Source of the DNA: Budorcas taxicolor
Taxonomy: Eukaryota > Chordata > Mammalia > Artiodactyla > Bovidae
Length of the DNA stretch: 64,000 bases
Assembly: GCF_023091745.1 (NCBI RefSeq)
Contig: NC_068920.1
Coordinates: 7,130,001 to 7,194,000, forward strand
Direction of reading: 5' to 3'
The position numbers and the translations under genes are program-made. Position 1 is the first letter of the stretch, and each line of letters begins with the position of its first letter. The notes beneath the pieces were generated by a model that was not told where the DNA came from, did not search any database, and saw nothing but the letters and a program-made list of their open reading frames with translations. This document shows positions 12,701 through 24,000 of the stretch, one piece after another.

Positions 12701-15427
12701 AGATGAGGGATCGTTTCCCTGCTTCGTCGGGCAAGAATTCCCGTGTTTCCCGTCGCATCTCAAGTGGAGGGCCTCTCCAAAGGAACGGCGAGAGGAACTC
12801 CAGGGTCGTGCCACCGTTCCAAGAGTCCCCCAGATGTCTCAGTCCATTCCTGAGGATCCTCTTTTCCCTACACCGGCTCGTCTTTCACACCGAGGATCGA
12901 CTCACAACAAGGTGGCACGTGGCACAGCCCTGTGGGAAAGCCTCGAGGGAAAGCCTCAGATTCCTTGATCCACGTGACAGGAAGCGTGACACTACTGCTG
13001 CAGCTCGGGAGGAAAGCGCACGTGCATGCCCCCACTCGAGACGATCCCTGACTCCCCTGGGGAGACTGAAAAACACCCCAAGATCCATGGTAACACTGGA
13101 GAGGAATCCTCAGGTTCCGGCCCCGACTCCACACAAGGTCTTAGGCCCCAGCATCGACGGGAGAAGAATCCCGAGAGGGCCCCTAGTAACTCGCATGGCG
13201 ACTGGCGTTTTCTGAGGCCACCAGAGCGGGTCCCAGAGGTCCCCGTCGTACCTCGAGAAGACCTGCCGGAACTCGAGAAAATCCAGGAGGATCTCCCCTC
13301 CAGGCGAGATGAGGCCCATTTCTGCTGAGGCGTCTCGAGGCTGATTACACCTCACCTCTGGAACTACGAAAGGGTCCTTCACACCCTAGGTGCAAATCAA
13401 GAAGTTCCCCGACATTCCCGTCTCCACTCGAGAGGAAACACGAGGGTGCCGCCCACATCCAGAGGAGCCCCGTTTCCGCCTCGTAGCTCGAGATGAGGGA
13501 TCCTTTCCCTGCTTCGTCGGGAAAGAGTTCCCGGCGTTCCCGTCGCATCTCAAGAGGAGGCCCTCTCAACAGGAACGGCGAGAGGAACTCCAGGGTCGTG
13601 CCACCATTCAAAGAGGCCCCCAGAAGTTTCAGTCCATTCCAGAGGAACCTCTTTTCCCTTCACCGGCTCGTCTTTCACGCCGAGGATCGACTCACACCAA
13701 GGTGGCACGTGGCACAGCCCTGTGGAAAAGCCTCCTGGGAAAGCCTCGAGGGACAGCCTCGAGGGAAAGCCACAGATCCCTTGATCCACGTGACAGGAAG
13801 CGTGTCACTACTGCTGCAACTCGGGAGGAAAGCGCACGTGCATGCCCCCACTCGAGACGAGGCCTGACTCCCCTGGGGAGACTCAGAAGCACCCCAAGAT
13901 CCATGGCAACACTGGAGAGGAATCCTCAGGTTCCGGCCCCGACTCCACACAAGGACTTAGGCCCCGGCATAGACGGCAGAGGAATCCCTAGAGGCCCCTA
14001 GCAACTCGCATGGGGACTGGCCCTTCCTGCGGCCACCAGAGCGGGTCCCTGAGGTCCCCGTCGTAACTCGAGAAGACCTGCCGCAACTCGAGAAAATCCA
14101 GGAGGTTCTCCCCTCCAGGCGAGATGAGGCCCATTTCCGCTGAGGCGTCTCGAGGCTGATCACACCTCACCTCTGGAACTTCGAAAGGGTCCTTCACACC
14201 CTTGGTGCAAATCAAGAAGTTCCCCGACATACCCGTCTCCACTCGAGAGGAAACACGAGGGTGCCGCCCTCATCCAGAGGAGCCCCGTTTCCGCCTCGAA
14301 GCTCGAGATGAGGGATCCTTTCCCTGCTTCTTCGGGAAAGCGTTCCCGGCGTTCCCGTCGCAACTCAAGAGGAGGCCCTCTCAACTGGAACGGCGAGAGG
14401 AACTCCAGGGTCGTGCCACCATTCCAAGAGTCCCCGAGATGTCTGAGTCCATTCCAGCGGAACCTCTTTTCGCTTCACCGGCTCGTCTTTCACGCCGAGG
14501 ATCGACTCACATCAAGGTGGCACGTGGAACAGCCCTGTGGGAAAGCCTCGAGGGAAAGACACAGATCCCTTGATCCACGTGACAGGAAGCATGACACTAC
14601 TGCTGCAGCTAGCGAGAACAGCACACGTGCATGCCCCCACTCGAGATGAGGCCTGACTCCACTGGGGAGACTCAGTAGCACCCCAAGATCCATGGCAACA
14701 CTGGAGAGGAATCTTCAGGTTCCGGCCCCGACTCCACACAAGGTCTTAGGCTCCGGCATGGACGGGAGAGGAATCCCGAGATGGCCCCTAGCAATTCGCA
14801 TGGGGACAGGCCTTTCCTGAGGCCGTCAGAGCGGGTCCCTGAGGTCCCCGTGGTAACTCGAGAAGACCTGCCGCAACTCGAGAAAATCCAGGAGGTTCTC
14901 CCCTCCAGGCGAGATGAGGCCCATTTCCGCTCAGGCGTCTCGAGACTGATCACACCTCACCTCGGGAACTTCGAAAGGGTCCTTCACACCATTGGTGCAA
15001 ATCAAGAAGTTCCCCGACATACCCGTCTCCACTCGAGAGGAAACACGAGGGTCCCGCCCACATCCAGAGGCGCCCCGTTTCCGCCTCGTAGTTCGAGATG
15101 AGGGATCGTTTCCCTGCTTCGTCGGGCAAGAGTTCCCGGCGTTCCCGTCGCATCTCAAGAGGAGGCCCTCTCAACAGGAACGGCGAGAGGAAATCCAGCG
15201 TCGTGCCACCATTGCAAGAGTCCCCCAGATGTCTCAGTCCATTCCAGAGGAACCTCTTTTCCCTTCACCGGCTCGTCTTTCACGCCGAGGATCGACTCAC
15301 ACCAAGGTGGCACGTGGCACAGCCCTGTGGGAAAGCCTCGTGGGAAAGCCTCGAGGGAAAGCCTCGAGGGAAAGCCACAGATCCCTTGATCCACGTGACA
15401 GGATGCGTGACACTACTGCTGCAGCTC
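9785..15427. repeat. Seven-monomer higher-order repeat, copy 1
   Basis: The monomer anchors in this copy are 10168, 10984, 11800, 12600, 13390, 14205 and 14995, with spacings of 816, 816, 800, 790, 815 and 790 bp; the last monomer ends at 15810. The order of length classes and private variants repeats at +5643 and +11287. Diagnostic markers are cgagatgatccctgactcc at the left boundary, a cgttcgatacgag variant near 10627, ttaaatgcagg-like variants near 10870, a missing base in aggaacgcgag near 11984, gaattc at 12735 and ctcgaagctcgag near 14297. The left boundary lies between 9781 and 9827, where the private variants start. Within the unit the seven monomers differ clearly from each other, perhaps 10% by eye. 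Confidence 0.93.
14149..14400. repeat. 31-bp phased subrepeats inside the monomer
   Basis: Within this stretch a degenerate CTCGAG-like hexamer recurs every 31 bp: ctcgag at 14149, ttcgaa at 14180, atcaag at 14211, ctcgag at 14242 and tccaga at 14273. The series continues with ctcgag at 14302 (two bases early), cgggaa at 14333, ctcaag at 14364 and gagagg at 14395. The same phasing can be followed in other monomers. About 26 such units would make one 816-bp monomer. Known biology: bovid and cervid satellite I sequences are described as built from ancestral 31-bp units, which supports the family assignment. The remaining half of the monomer is more degenerate and I did not trace the phase through it. 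Confidence 0.8.
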
Positions 15428-15810
15428 GGGAGGAAAGCGCACGTGCATGCCCCCACTCGAGATGATCCCTGACTCCGCTGGGGAGACTCAAAAACACCCC
15501 AAGATCCACGGCAACACTGGAGAGGAATCCTCAGGTTCCTGCCCCGACTCCACACTAGGTCTTAGGCCCCGGCATGGACGGGAGAGGTATCCCGAGATGG
15601 CCCCTAGCAACTCGCATGGGTACTGGCCTTTCCTCCGGCCACCAGAGCGGGTCCCTGAGGTCCCCGTAGTAACACGAGAAGACTTGCCCCAAATCGAGAA
15701 AATCCAGGAAGTTCTCCCTTCCAGGCGAGATGAGGCCCATTTCCGCTGAGGCGTTTCGAGGCTGATCACACCTCACCTCTGGAACTTCGAAAGGCACCTT
15801 TACTCCCTTG
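14995..15810. repeat. Representative 816-bp satellite monomer
   Basis: This monomer shows the standard layout, counted from the anchor. First comes a 31-bp phased section rich in CTCGAG-like palindromes. A BamHI-type ggatcc follows in most monomers, although this one carries ggatcg. Next are a conserved stretch around cagatgtctcagtccattcc, the 13-bp short-unit block at about 15331-15378, and three CACGTG palindromes at 15311, 15392 and 15440. A second half beginning near gcatgccccc runs through the conserved atccatggcaacactgg area (atccacgg here) back to the next anchor at 15811. The length 816 is a multiple of three, so a reading frame open in one monomer tends to stay in register in the next. 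Confidence 0.9.
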
Positions 15811-18800
15811 GTGCAAATCAAGAAGTTCCCCGACATACCCGTCTCCACTCGAGAGGAAACACGAGGGTGCCGCCCACATCCAGAGGAGCCCCGTTTCCTC
15901 CTCGTAGCTGGAGATGAGGGATCCTTTCCCTGCTTCGTCGGGAAAGAGTTCCCGGCGATCCCGTCGCATCTTAAGAGGAGGCCCTCTCAACAGAAACGGC
16001 GAGAGGAACTCCAGGTTCGTGCCATCATTCCAAGAGTCCCCCATATGTCTCAGTCCATTCCAGAGGAACCTCTTTTCCCTTCACTGGCTCGTCTTTCACG
16101 CCGAGGATCGACTCACACCAAGGTGGCACGTGGCACAGCCCTGTGGGAAAGCCTCGTGGGAAAGCCTCGAGGGACAGCCTTGAGGGAAAGACACAGATAC
16201 CTTAATCCACGTGACAGCAAGCGTGACACTACTGCTGCAGCTCGGGAGGAAAGCGCCCGTACATGACCCCGTTCGATACGAGGCCTGACTCCCCTGGGGA
16301 GACTCAGAAGCATCCCAAGATCCATGGCCGCACTGGAGAGAAATCCTCAGGTTCTGGCCCCGACTCCACACAAGGTCTTAGGCCCCAGCATGGATGGGAG
16401 AGGAATCCCGAGATGGCCCCTAGCAACTCGCATGGGTACTGGCCTTTCTTGAGGCCACCAGAGCGGGTTCCTGAGGTCCCCCTCGTTACTCGAGAAGACC
16501 TTCCGCATCTCGAGTAAGTGCAGGAGGTTCTCCCCTCCAGGTGAGATGAGGCCCATTTCCACTAAGGCGTCTCGAGGCTGATCACACCTCACCTCTGCAA
16601 GTTCCACAGGGTCCTTCACACCGTTGGTGCAAATCAAGAAGTTCCCCGACATATCCGTCTCCACTCGAGAGGAAACACGAGTGTCCCGCCCACATCCAGA
16701 GGAGCCCCGTTTCTGCCTCCAAGCTCGAGATGAGGGATCCTTTCACTGCTTCGTCGGGAAAGAGTTCTCGGCTATCCCGTCGCATCTCAGAATGAGGCCC
16801 TCTCAACAGGAACGGCGAGAGGAACTCCAGGTTCGTGCCACCATTCCAAGAGTCCCCCAGATGTCTCAGTCCATTCCAGAGGAACCACTTTTCCCTTCAC
16901 AGGCTCGTCTTTCACGGGGAGGATTGACTCACAACAAGGTGGCACGTGGCACAGCCCTGTGGGACAGCCTCGTGGGAAAGCCTCGAGGGAAAGCCTCGAG
17001 GGAAAGCCACAGATCCCTTGATCCACGTGACAGGAAGCGTGACACTACTGCTGCAGCTCGGGAGGAAAGCGCACGTGCATGCCCCCACTGGAGACGATCC
17101 CTGACTCCCCTGGGGAGACTCAGAAGCACCCCAAGATCCATGGCAACACTGGAGAGGAATCCTCAGATTCCGGCCCCGTCTCTACACAAGGTCTTAGGCC
17201 CCGGCATGGGCGGGAGAGGAATCCCGAGTTGCCCCCTAGCTACTCGCATGGGGACTGGCTTTTCCTGAGGCCACCAGAGCGGGTCCCTGAGGTCCCCCTC
17301 GTAACTCGAGAAGACCTGCCGCATCTCGAGTAAATGCAGGAGGTTGTCCCCTCCAGGCGAGATGAGGCCCATTTCCACTGAGGCGTCTCGAGGCTGATCA
17401 CACCTCACCTCTGTAACTTCCACAGGGTCCTTCACACCATTGGTGCAAATCAAGAAGTTCCCCGACATACCCGTCTCAACTCGAGAGTAAACACGAGGGT
17501 CCCGCCCACATCCAGAGGAGCCCCGTTTCCGCCTCGTAGCTCGAGATGAGGGATCCTTTCCCTGCTTCGTCAGGAAAGAGTTCCCGGCGTTCCCGTCGCA
17601 TCTCAAGAGGAGGCCCTCTCAACAGGAACGCGAGAGGAACTCCAGGGTCGTGCCACCATTCCAAGAGTCCCCCAGATGTCTCAGTCCATTCCAGAGGAGC
17701 CTCTTTTCCCTTCACCGGCTCGTCTTTCACGCCAAGCATCGACTCACACCAAGGTGGCACGTGGCACAGCCCTGTAGAAAGCCTCGAGGGAAAGCCTCGA
17801 GGGAAAGCCACAGATCCCTTGATTCATGTGTCGGGAAGCATGACACAACGGCTGCAGTTCGGGAGGAAAGCGCACGTGCATGCTCCCACTCGAGACGATC
17901 CCTGACTCCCCTGGGGAGACTCAGAAGCACCCCAAGATCCATGGCAACACTGGAGAGGAATCCTCAGGATCCGGCCCGGACTCCACAAAAGGTCTTAGGC
18001 CCCGGCATGGACGGGAGTGGTATCCCGAGATGGCCCCTCGCAACTCGCATGGGGACTGGCCTTTCCTGAGGCCACCAGAGAGCGTCCCTGAGGTCCCCAT
18101 CGTAACTCGAGACGACCTGCCGCAACCTGAGAAAATCCAGGAGGTTCTCCCCTCCAGGCGAGATGAGGCCCATTTCCGATGAGGCGTCTCGAGCCTAATC
18201 ACACCTCACCTCTGGAACTTCGAAAGGGTCCTTCACACCCTTGGTGCAAATCAAGAAGTTCCCCGACATACCCGTCTCCACTCGAGAGGAAACACGAGGG
18301 TCCCGCCCACATCCAGAGGAGCCCTGTGTTCGCCTGGTAGCTCGAGATGAGGGATCGTTTCCCTGCTTCGTCGGGCAAGAATTCCCGTGTTTCCCGTCGC
18401 ATCTCAAGTGGAGGGCCTCTCCAAAGGAACGGCGAGAGGAACTCCAGGGTCGTGCCACCGTTCCAAGAGTCCCCCAGATGTCTCAGTCCATTCCTGAGGA
18501 TCCTCTTTTCCCTACACCGGCTCGTCTTTCACACCGAGGATCGACTCACAACAAGGTGGCACGTGGCACAGCCCTGTGGGAAAGCCTCGAGGGAAAGCCT
18601 CAGATTCCTTGATCCACGTGACAGGAAGCGTGACACTACTGCTGCAGCTCGGGAGGAAAGCGCACGTGCATGCCCCCACTCGAGACGATCCCTGACTCCC
18701 CTGGGGAGACTGAAAAACACCCCAAGATCCATGGTAACACTGGAGAGGAATCCTCAGGTTCCGGCCCCGACTCCACACAAGGTCTTAGGCCCCAGCATCG

Positions 18801-21071
18801 ACGGGAGAAGAATCCCGAGAGGGCCCCTAGTAACTCGCATGGCGACTGGCGTTTTCTGAGGCCACCAGAGCGGGTCCCAGAGGTCCCCGTCGTACCTCGA
18901 GAAGACCTGCCGGAACTCGAGAAAATCCAGGAGGATCTCCCCTCCAGGCGAGATGAGGCCCATTTCTGCTGAGGCGTCTCGAGGCTGATTACACCTCACC
19001 TCTGGAACTACGAAAGGGTCCTTCACACCCTAGGTGCAAATCAAGAAGTTCCCCGACATTCCCGTCTCCACTCGAGAGGAAACACGAGGGTGCCGCCCAC
19101 ATCCAGAGGAGCCCCGTTTCCGCCTCGTAGCTCGAGATGAGGGATCCTTTCCCTGCTTCGTCGGGAAAGAGTTCCCGGCGTTCCCGTCGCATCTCAAGAG
19201 GAGGCCCTCTCAACAGGAACGGCGAGAGGAACTCCAGGGTCGTGCCACCATTCAAAGAGGCCCCCAGAAGTTTCAGTCCATTCCAGAGGAACCTCTTTTC
19301 CCTTCACCGGCTCGTCTTTCACGCCGAGGATCGACTCACACCAAGGTGGCACGTGGCACAGCCCTGTGGAAAAGCCTCCTGGGAAAGCCTCGAGGGACAG
19401 CCTCGAGGGAAAGCCACAGATCCCTTGATCCACGTGACAGGAAGCGTGTCACTACTGCTGCAACTCGGGAGGAAAGCGCACGTGCATGCCCCCACTCGAG
19501 ACGAGGCCTGACTCCCCTGGGGAGACTCAGAAGCACCCCAAGATCCATGGCAACACTGGAGAGGAATCCTCAGGTTCCGGCCCCGACTCCACACAAGGAC
19601 TTAGGCCCCGGCATAGACGGCAGAGGAATCCCTAGAGGCCCCTAGCAACTCGCATGGGGACTGGCCCTTCCTGCGGCCACCAGAGCGGGTCCCTGAGGTC
19701 CCCGTCGTAACTCGAGAAGACCTGCCGCAACTCGAGAAAATCCAGGAGGTTCTCCCCTCCAGGCGAGATGAGGCCCATTTCCGCTGAGGCGTCTCGAGGC
19801 TGATCACACCTCACCTCTGGAACTTCGAAAGGGTCCTTCACACCCTTGGTGCAAATCAAGAAGTTCCCCGACATACCCGTCTCCACTCGAGAGGAAACAC
19901 GAGGGTGCCGCCCTCATCCAGAGGAGCCCCGTTTCCGCCTCGAAGCTCGAGATGAGGGATCCTTTCCCTGCTTCTTCGGGAAAGCGTTCCCGGCGTTCCC
20001 GTCGCAACTCAAGAGGAGGCCCTCTCAACTGGAACGGCGAGAGGAACTCCAGGGTCGTGCCACCATTCCAAGAGTCCCCGAGATGTCTGAGTCCATTCCA
20101 GCGGAACCTCTTTTCGCTTCACCGGCTCGTCTTTCACGCCGAGGATCGACTCACATCAAGGTGGCACGTGGAACAGCCCTGTGGGAAAGCCTCGAGGGAA
20201 AGACACAGATCCCTTGATCCACGTGACAGGAAGCATGACACTACTGCTGCAGCTAGCGAGAACAGCACACGTGCATGCCCCCACTCGAGACGAGGCCTGA
20301 CTCCACTGGGGAGACTCAGTAGCACCCCAAGATCCATGGCAACACTGGAGAGGAATCTTCAGGTTCCGGCCCCGACTCCACACAAGGTCTTAGGCTCCGG
20401 CATGGACGGGAGAGGAATCCCGAGATGGCCCCAAGCAATTCGCATGGGGACAGGCCTTTCCTGAGGCCGTCAGAGCGGGTCCCTGAGGTCCCCGTGGTAA
20501 CTCGAGAAGACCTGCCGCAACTCGAGAAAATCCAGGAGGTTCTCCCCTCCAGGCGAGATGAGGCCCATTTCCGCTCAGGCGTCTCGAGACTGATCACACC
20601 TCACCTCGGGAACTTCGAAAGGGTCCTTCACACCATTGGTGCAAATCAAGAAGTTCCCCGACATACCCGTCTCTACTCGAGAGGAAACACGAGGGTCCCG
20701 CCCACATCCAGAGGCGCCCCGTTTCCGCCTCGTAGTTCGAGATGAGGGATCGTTTCCCTGCTTCGTCGGGCAAGAGTTCCCGGCGTTCCCGTCGCATCTC
20801 AAGAGGAGGCCCTCTCAACAGGAACGGCGAGAGGAAATCCAGCGTCGTGCCACCATTGCAAGAGTCCCCCAGATGTCTCAGTCCATTCCAGAGGAACCTC
20901 TTTTCCCTTCACCGGCTCGTCTTTCACGCCGAGGATCGACTCACACCAAGGTGGCACGTGGCACAGCCCTGTGGGAAAGCCTCGTGGGAAAGCCTCGAGG
21001 GAAAGCCTCGAGGGAAAGCCACAGATCCCTTGATCCACGTGACAGGATGCGTGACACTACTGCTGCAGCTC
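15428..21071. repeat. Seven-monomer higher-order repeat, copy 2
   Basis: Anchors are 15811, 16627, 17443, 18244, 19034, 19849 and 20639, each 5643 or 5644 bp from its counterpart in copy 1. Only scattered single-base differences from copy 1 are visible. Examples are aagtgcagg at 16516 versus aaatgcagg at 10872, the cctccaagctcg variant near 16727, and gagagtaaac near 17485, which is shared with copy 3. I estimate more than 99% identity by eye. The near-identity of copies, against clear divergence between neighbouring monomers, is the defining sign of a higher-order repeat. Confidence 0.93.
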
Positions 21072-24000
21072 GGGAGGAAAGCGCACGTGCATGCCCCCAC
21101 TCGAGATGATCCCTGACTCCGCTGGGGAGACTCAAAAACACCCCAAGATCCACGGCAACACTGGAGAGGAATCCTCAGGTTCCAGCCCCGACTCCACACT
21201 AGGTCTTAGGCCCCGGCATGGACGGGAGAGGTATCCCGAGATGGCCCCTAGCAACTCGCATGGGTACTGGCCTTTCCTCCGGCCACCAGAGCGGGTCCCT
21301 GAGGTCCCCGTAGTAACACGAGAAGACTTGCCCCAAATCGAGAAAATCCAGGAAGTTCTCCCTTCCAGGCGAGATGAGGCCCATTTCCGCTGAGGCGTTT
21401 CGAGGCTGATCACACCTCACCTCTGGAACTTCGAAAGGGTCCTTCACACCCTTGGTGCAAATCAAGAAGTTCCCCGACATACCCGTCTCCACTCGAGAGG
21501 AAACACGAGGGTGCCGCCCACATCCAGAGGAGCCCCGTTTCCTCCTCGTAGCTGGAGATGAGGGATCCTTTCCCTGCTTCGTCGGGAAAGAGTTCCCGGC
21601 GATCCCGTCGCATCTTAAGAGGAGGCCCTCTCAACAGAAACGGCGAGAGGAACTCCAGGTTCGTGCCATCATTCCAAGAGTCCCCCATATGTCTCAGTCC
21701 ATTCCAGAGGAACCTCTTTTCCCTTCACTGGCTCGTCTTTCACGCCGAGGATCGACTCACACCAAGGTGGCACGTGGCACAGCCCTGTGGGAAAGCCTCG
21801 TGGGAAAGCCTCGAGGGACAGCCTTGAGGGAAAGACACAGATACCTTAATCCACGTGACAGGAAGCGTGACACTACTGCTGCAGCTCGGGAGGAAAGCGC
21901 CCGTACATGACCCCGTTCGATACGAGGCCTGACTCCCCTGGGGAGACTCAGAAGCATCCCAAGATCCATGGCCACACTGGAGAGAAATCCTCAGGTTCTG
22001 GCCCCGACTCCACACAAGGTCTTAGGCCCCAGCATGGATGGGAGAGGAATCCCGAGATGGCCCCTAGCAACTCGCATGGGTACTGGCCTTTCTTGAGGCC
22101 ACCAGAGCGGGTTCCTGAGGTCCCCCTCGTTACTCGAGAAGACCTTCCGCATCTCGAGTAAATGCAGGAGGTTCTCCCCTCCAGGTGAGATGAGGCCCAT
22201 TTCCACTAAGGCGTCTCGAGGCTGATCACACCTCACCTCTGCAAGTTCCACAGGGTCCTTCACACCGTTGGTGCAAATCAAGAAGTTCCCCGACATATCC
22301 GTCTCCACTCGAGAGGAAACACGAGTGTCCCGCCCACATCCAGAGGAGCCCCGTTTCTGCCTCCTAGCTCGAGATGAGGGATCCTTTCACTGCTTCGTCG
22401 GGAAAGAGTTCTCGGCTATCCCGTCGCATCTCAGAATGAGGCCCTCTCAACAGGAACGGCGAGAGGAACTCCAGGTTCGTGCCACCATTCCAAGAGTCCC
22501 CCAGATGTCTCAGTCCATTCCAGAGGAACCATTTTCCCTTCACAGGCTCGTCTTTCACGGGGAGGATTGACTCACAACAAGGTGGCACGTGGCACAGCCC
22601 TGTGGGACAGCCTCGTGGGAAAGCCTCGAGGGAAAGCCTCGAGGGAAAGCCACAGATCCCTTGATCCACGTGACAGGAAGCGTGACACTACTGCTGCAGC
22701 TCGGGAGGAAAGCGCACGTGCATGCCCCCACTGGAGACGATCCCTGACTCCCCTGGGGAGACTCAGAAGCACCCCAAGATCCATGGCAACACTGGAGAGG
22801 AATCCTCAGATTCCGGCCCCGTCTCTACACAAGGTCTTAGGCCCCGGCATGGACGGGAGAGGAATCCCGAGTTGCCCCCTAGCTACTCGCATGGGGACTG
22901 GCTTTTCCTGAGGCCACCAGAGCGGGTCCCTGAGGTCCCCCTCGTAACTCGAGAAGACCTGCCGCATCTCAAGTAAATGCAGGAGGTTGTCCCCTCCAGG
23001 CGAGATGAGGCCCATTTCCACTTAAGCGTCTCGAGGCTGATCACACTTCACCTCTGTAACTTCCACAGGGTCCTTCACACCATTGGTGCAAATCAAGAAG
23101 TTCCCCGACATACCCGTCTCAACTCGAGAGTAAACACGAGGGTCCCGCCCACATCCAGAGGAGCCCCGTTTCCGCCTCGTAGCTCGAGATGAGGGATCCT
23201 TTCCCTGCTTCGTCAGGAAAGAGTTCCCGGCGTTCCCGTCGCATCTCAAGAGGAGGCCCTCTCAACAGGAACGCGAGAGGAACTCCAGGGTCGTGCCACC
23301 ATTCCAAGAGTCCCCCAGATGTCTCAGTCCATTCCAGAGGAGCCTCTTTTCCCTTCACCGGCTCGTCTTTCACGCCAAGCATCGACTCACACCAAGGTGG
23401 CACGTGGCACAGCCCTGTAGAAAGCCTCGAGGGAAAGCCTCGAGGGAAAGCCACAGATCCCTTGATTCATGTGTCGGGAAGCATGACACAACGGCTGCAG
23501 TTCGGGAGGAAAGCGCACGTGCATGCTCCCACTCGAGACGATCCCTGACTCCCCTGGGGAGACTCAGAAGCACCCCAAGATCCATGGCAACACTGGAGAG
23601 GAATCCTCAGGATCCGGCCCGGACTCCACAAAAGGTCTTAGGCCCCGGCATGGACGGGAGTGGTATCCCGAGATGGCCCCTCGCAACTCGCTTGGGGACT
23701 GGCCTTTCCTGAGGCCACCAGAGAGCGTCCCTGAGGTCCCCATCGTAACTCGAGACGACCTGCCGCAACTCGAGAAAATCCAGGAGGTTCTCCCCTCCAG
23801 GCGAGATGAGGCCCATTTCCGATGAGGCGTCTCGAGCCTAATCACACCTCACCTCTGGAACTTCGAAAGGGTCCTTCACACCCTTGGTGCAAATCAAGAA
23901 GTTCCCCGACATACCCGTCTCCACTCGAGAGGAAACACGAGGGTCCCGCCCACATCCAGAGGAGCCCTGTGTTCGCCTGGTAGCTTGAGATGAGGGATCG

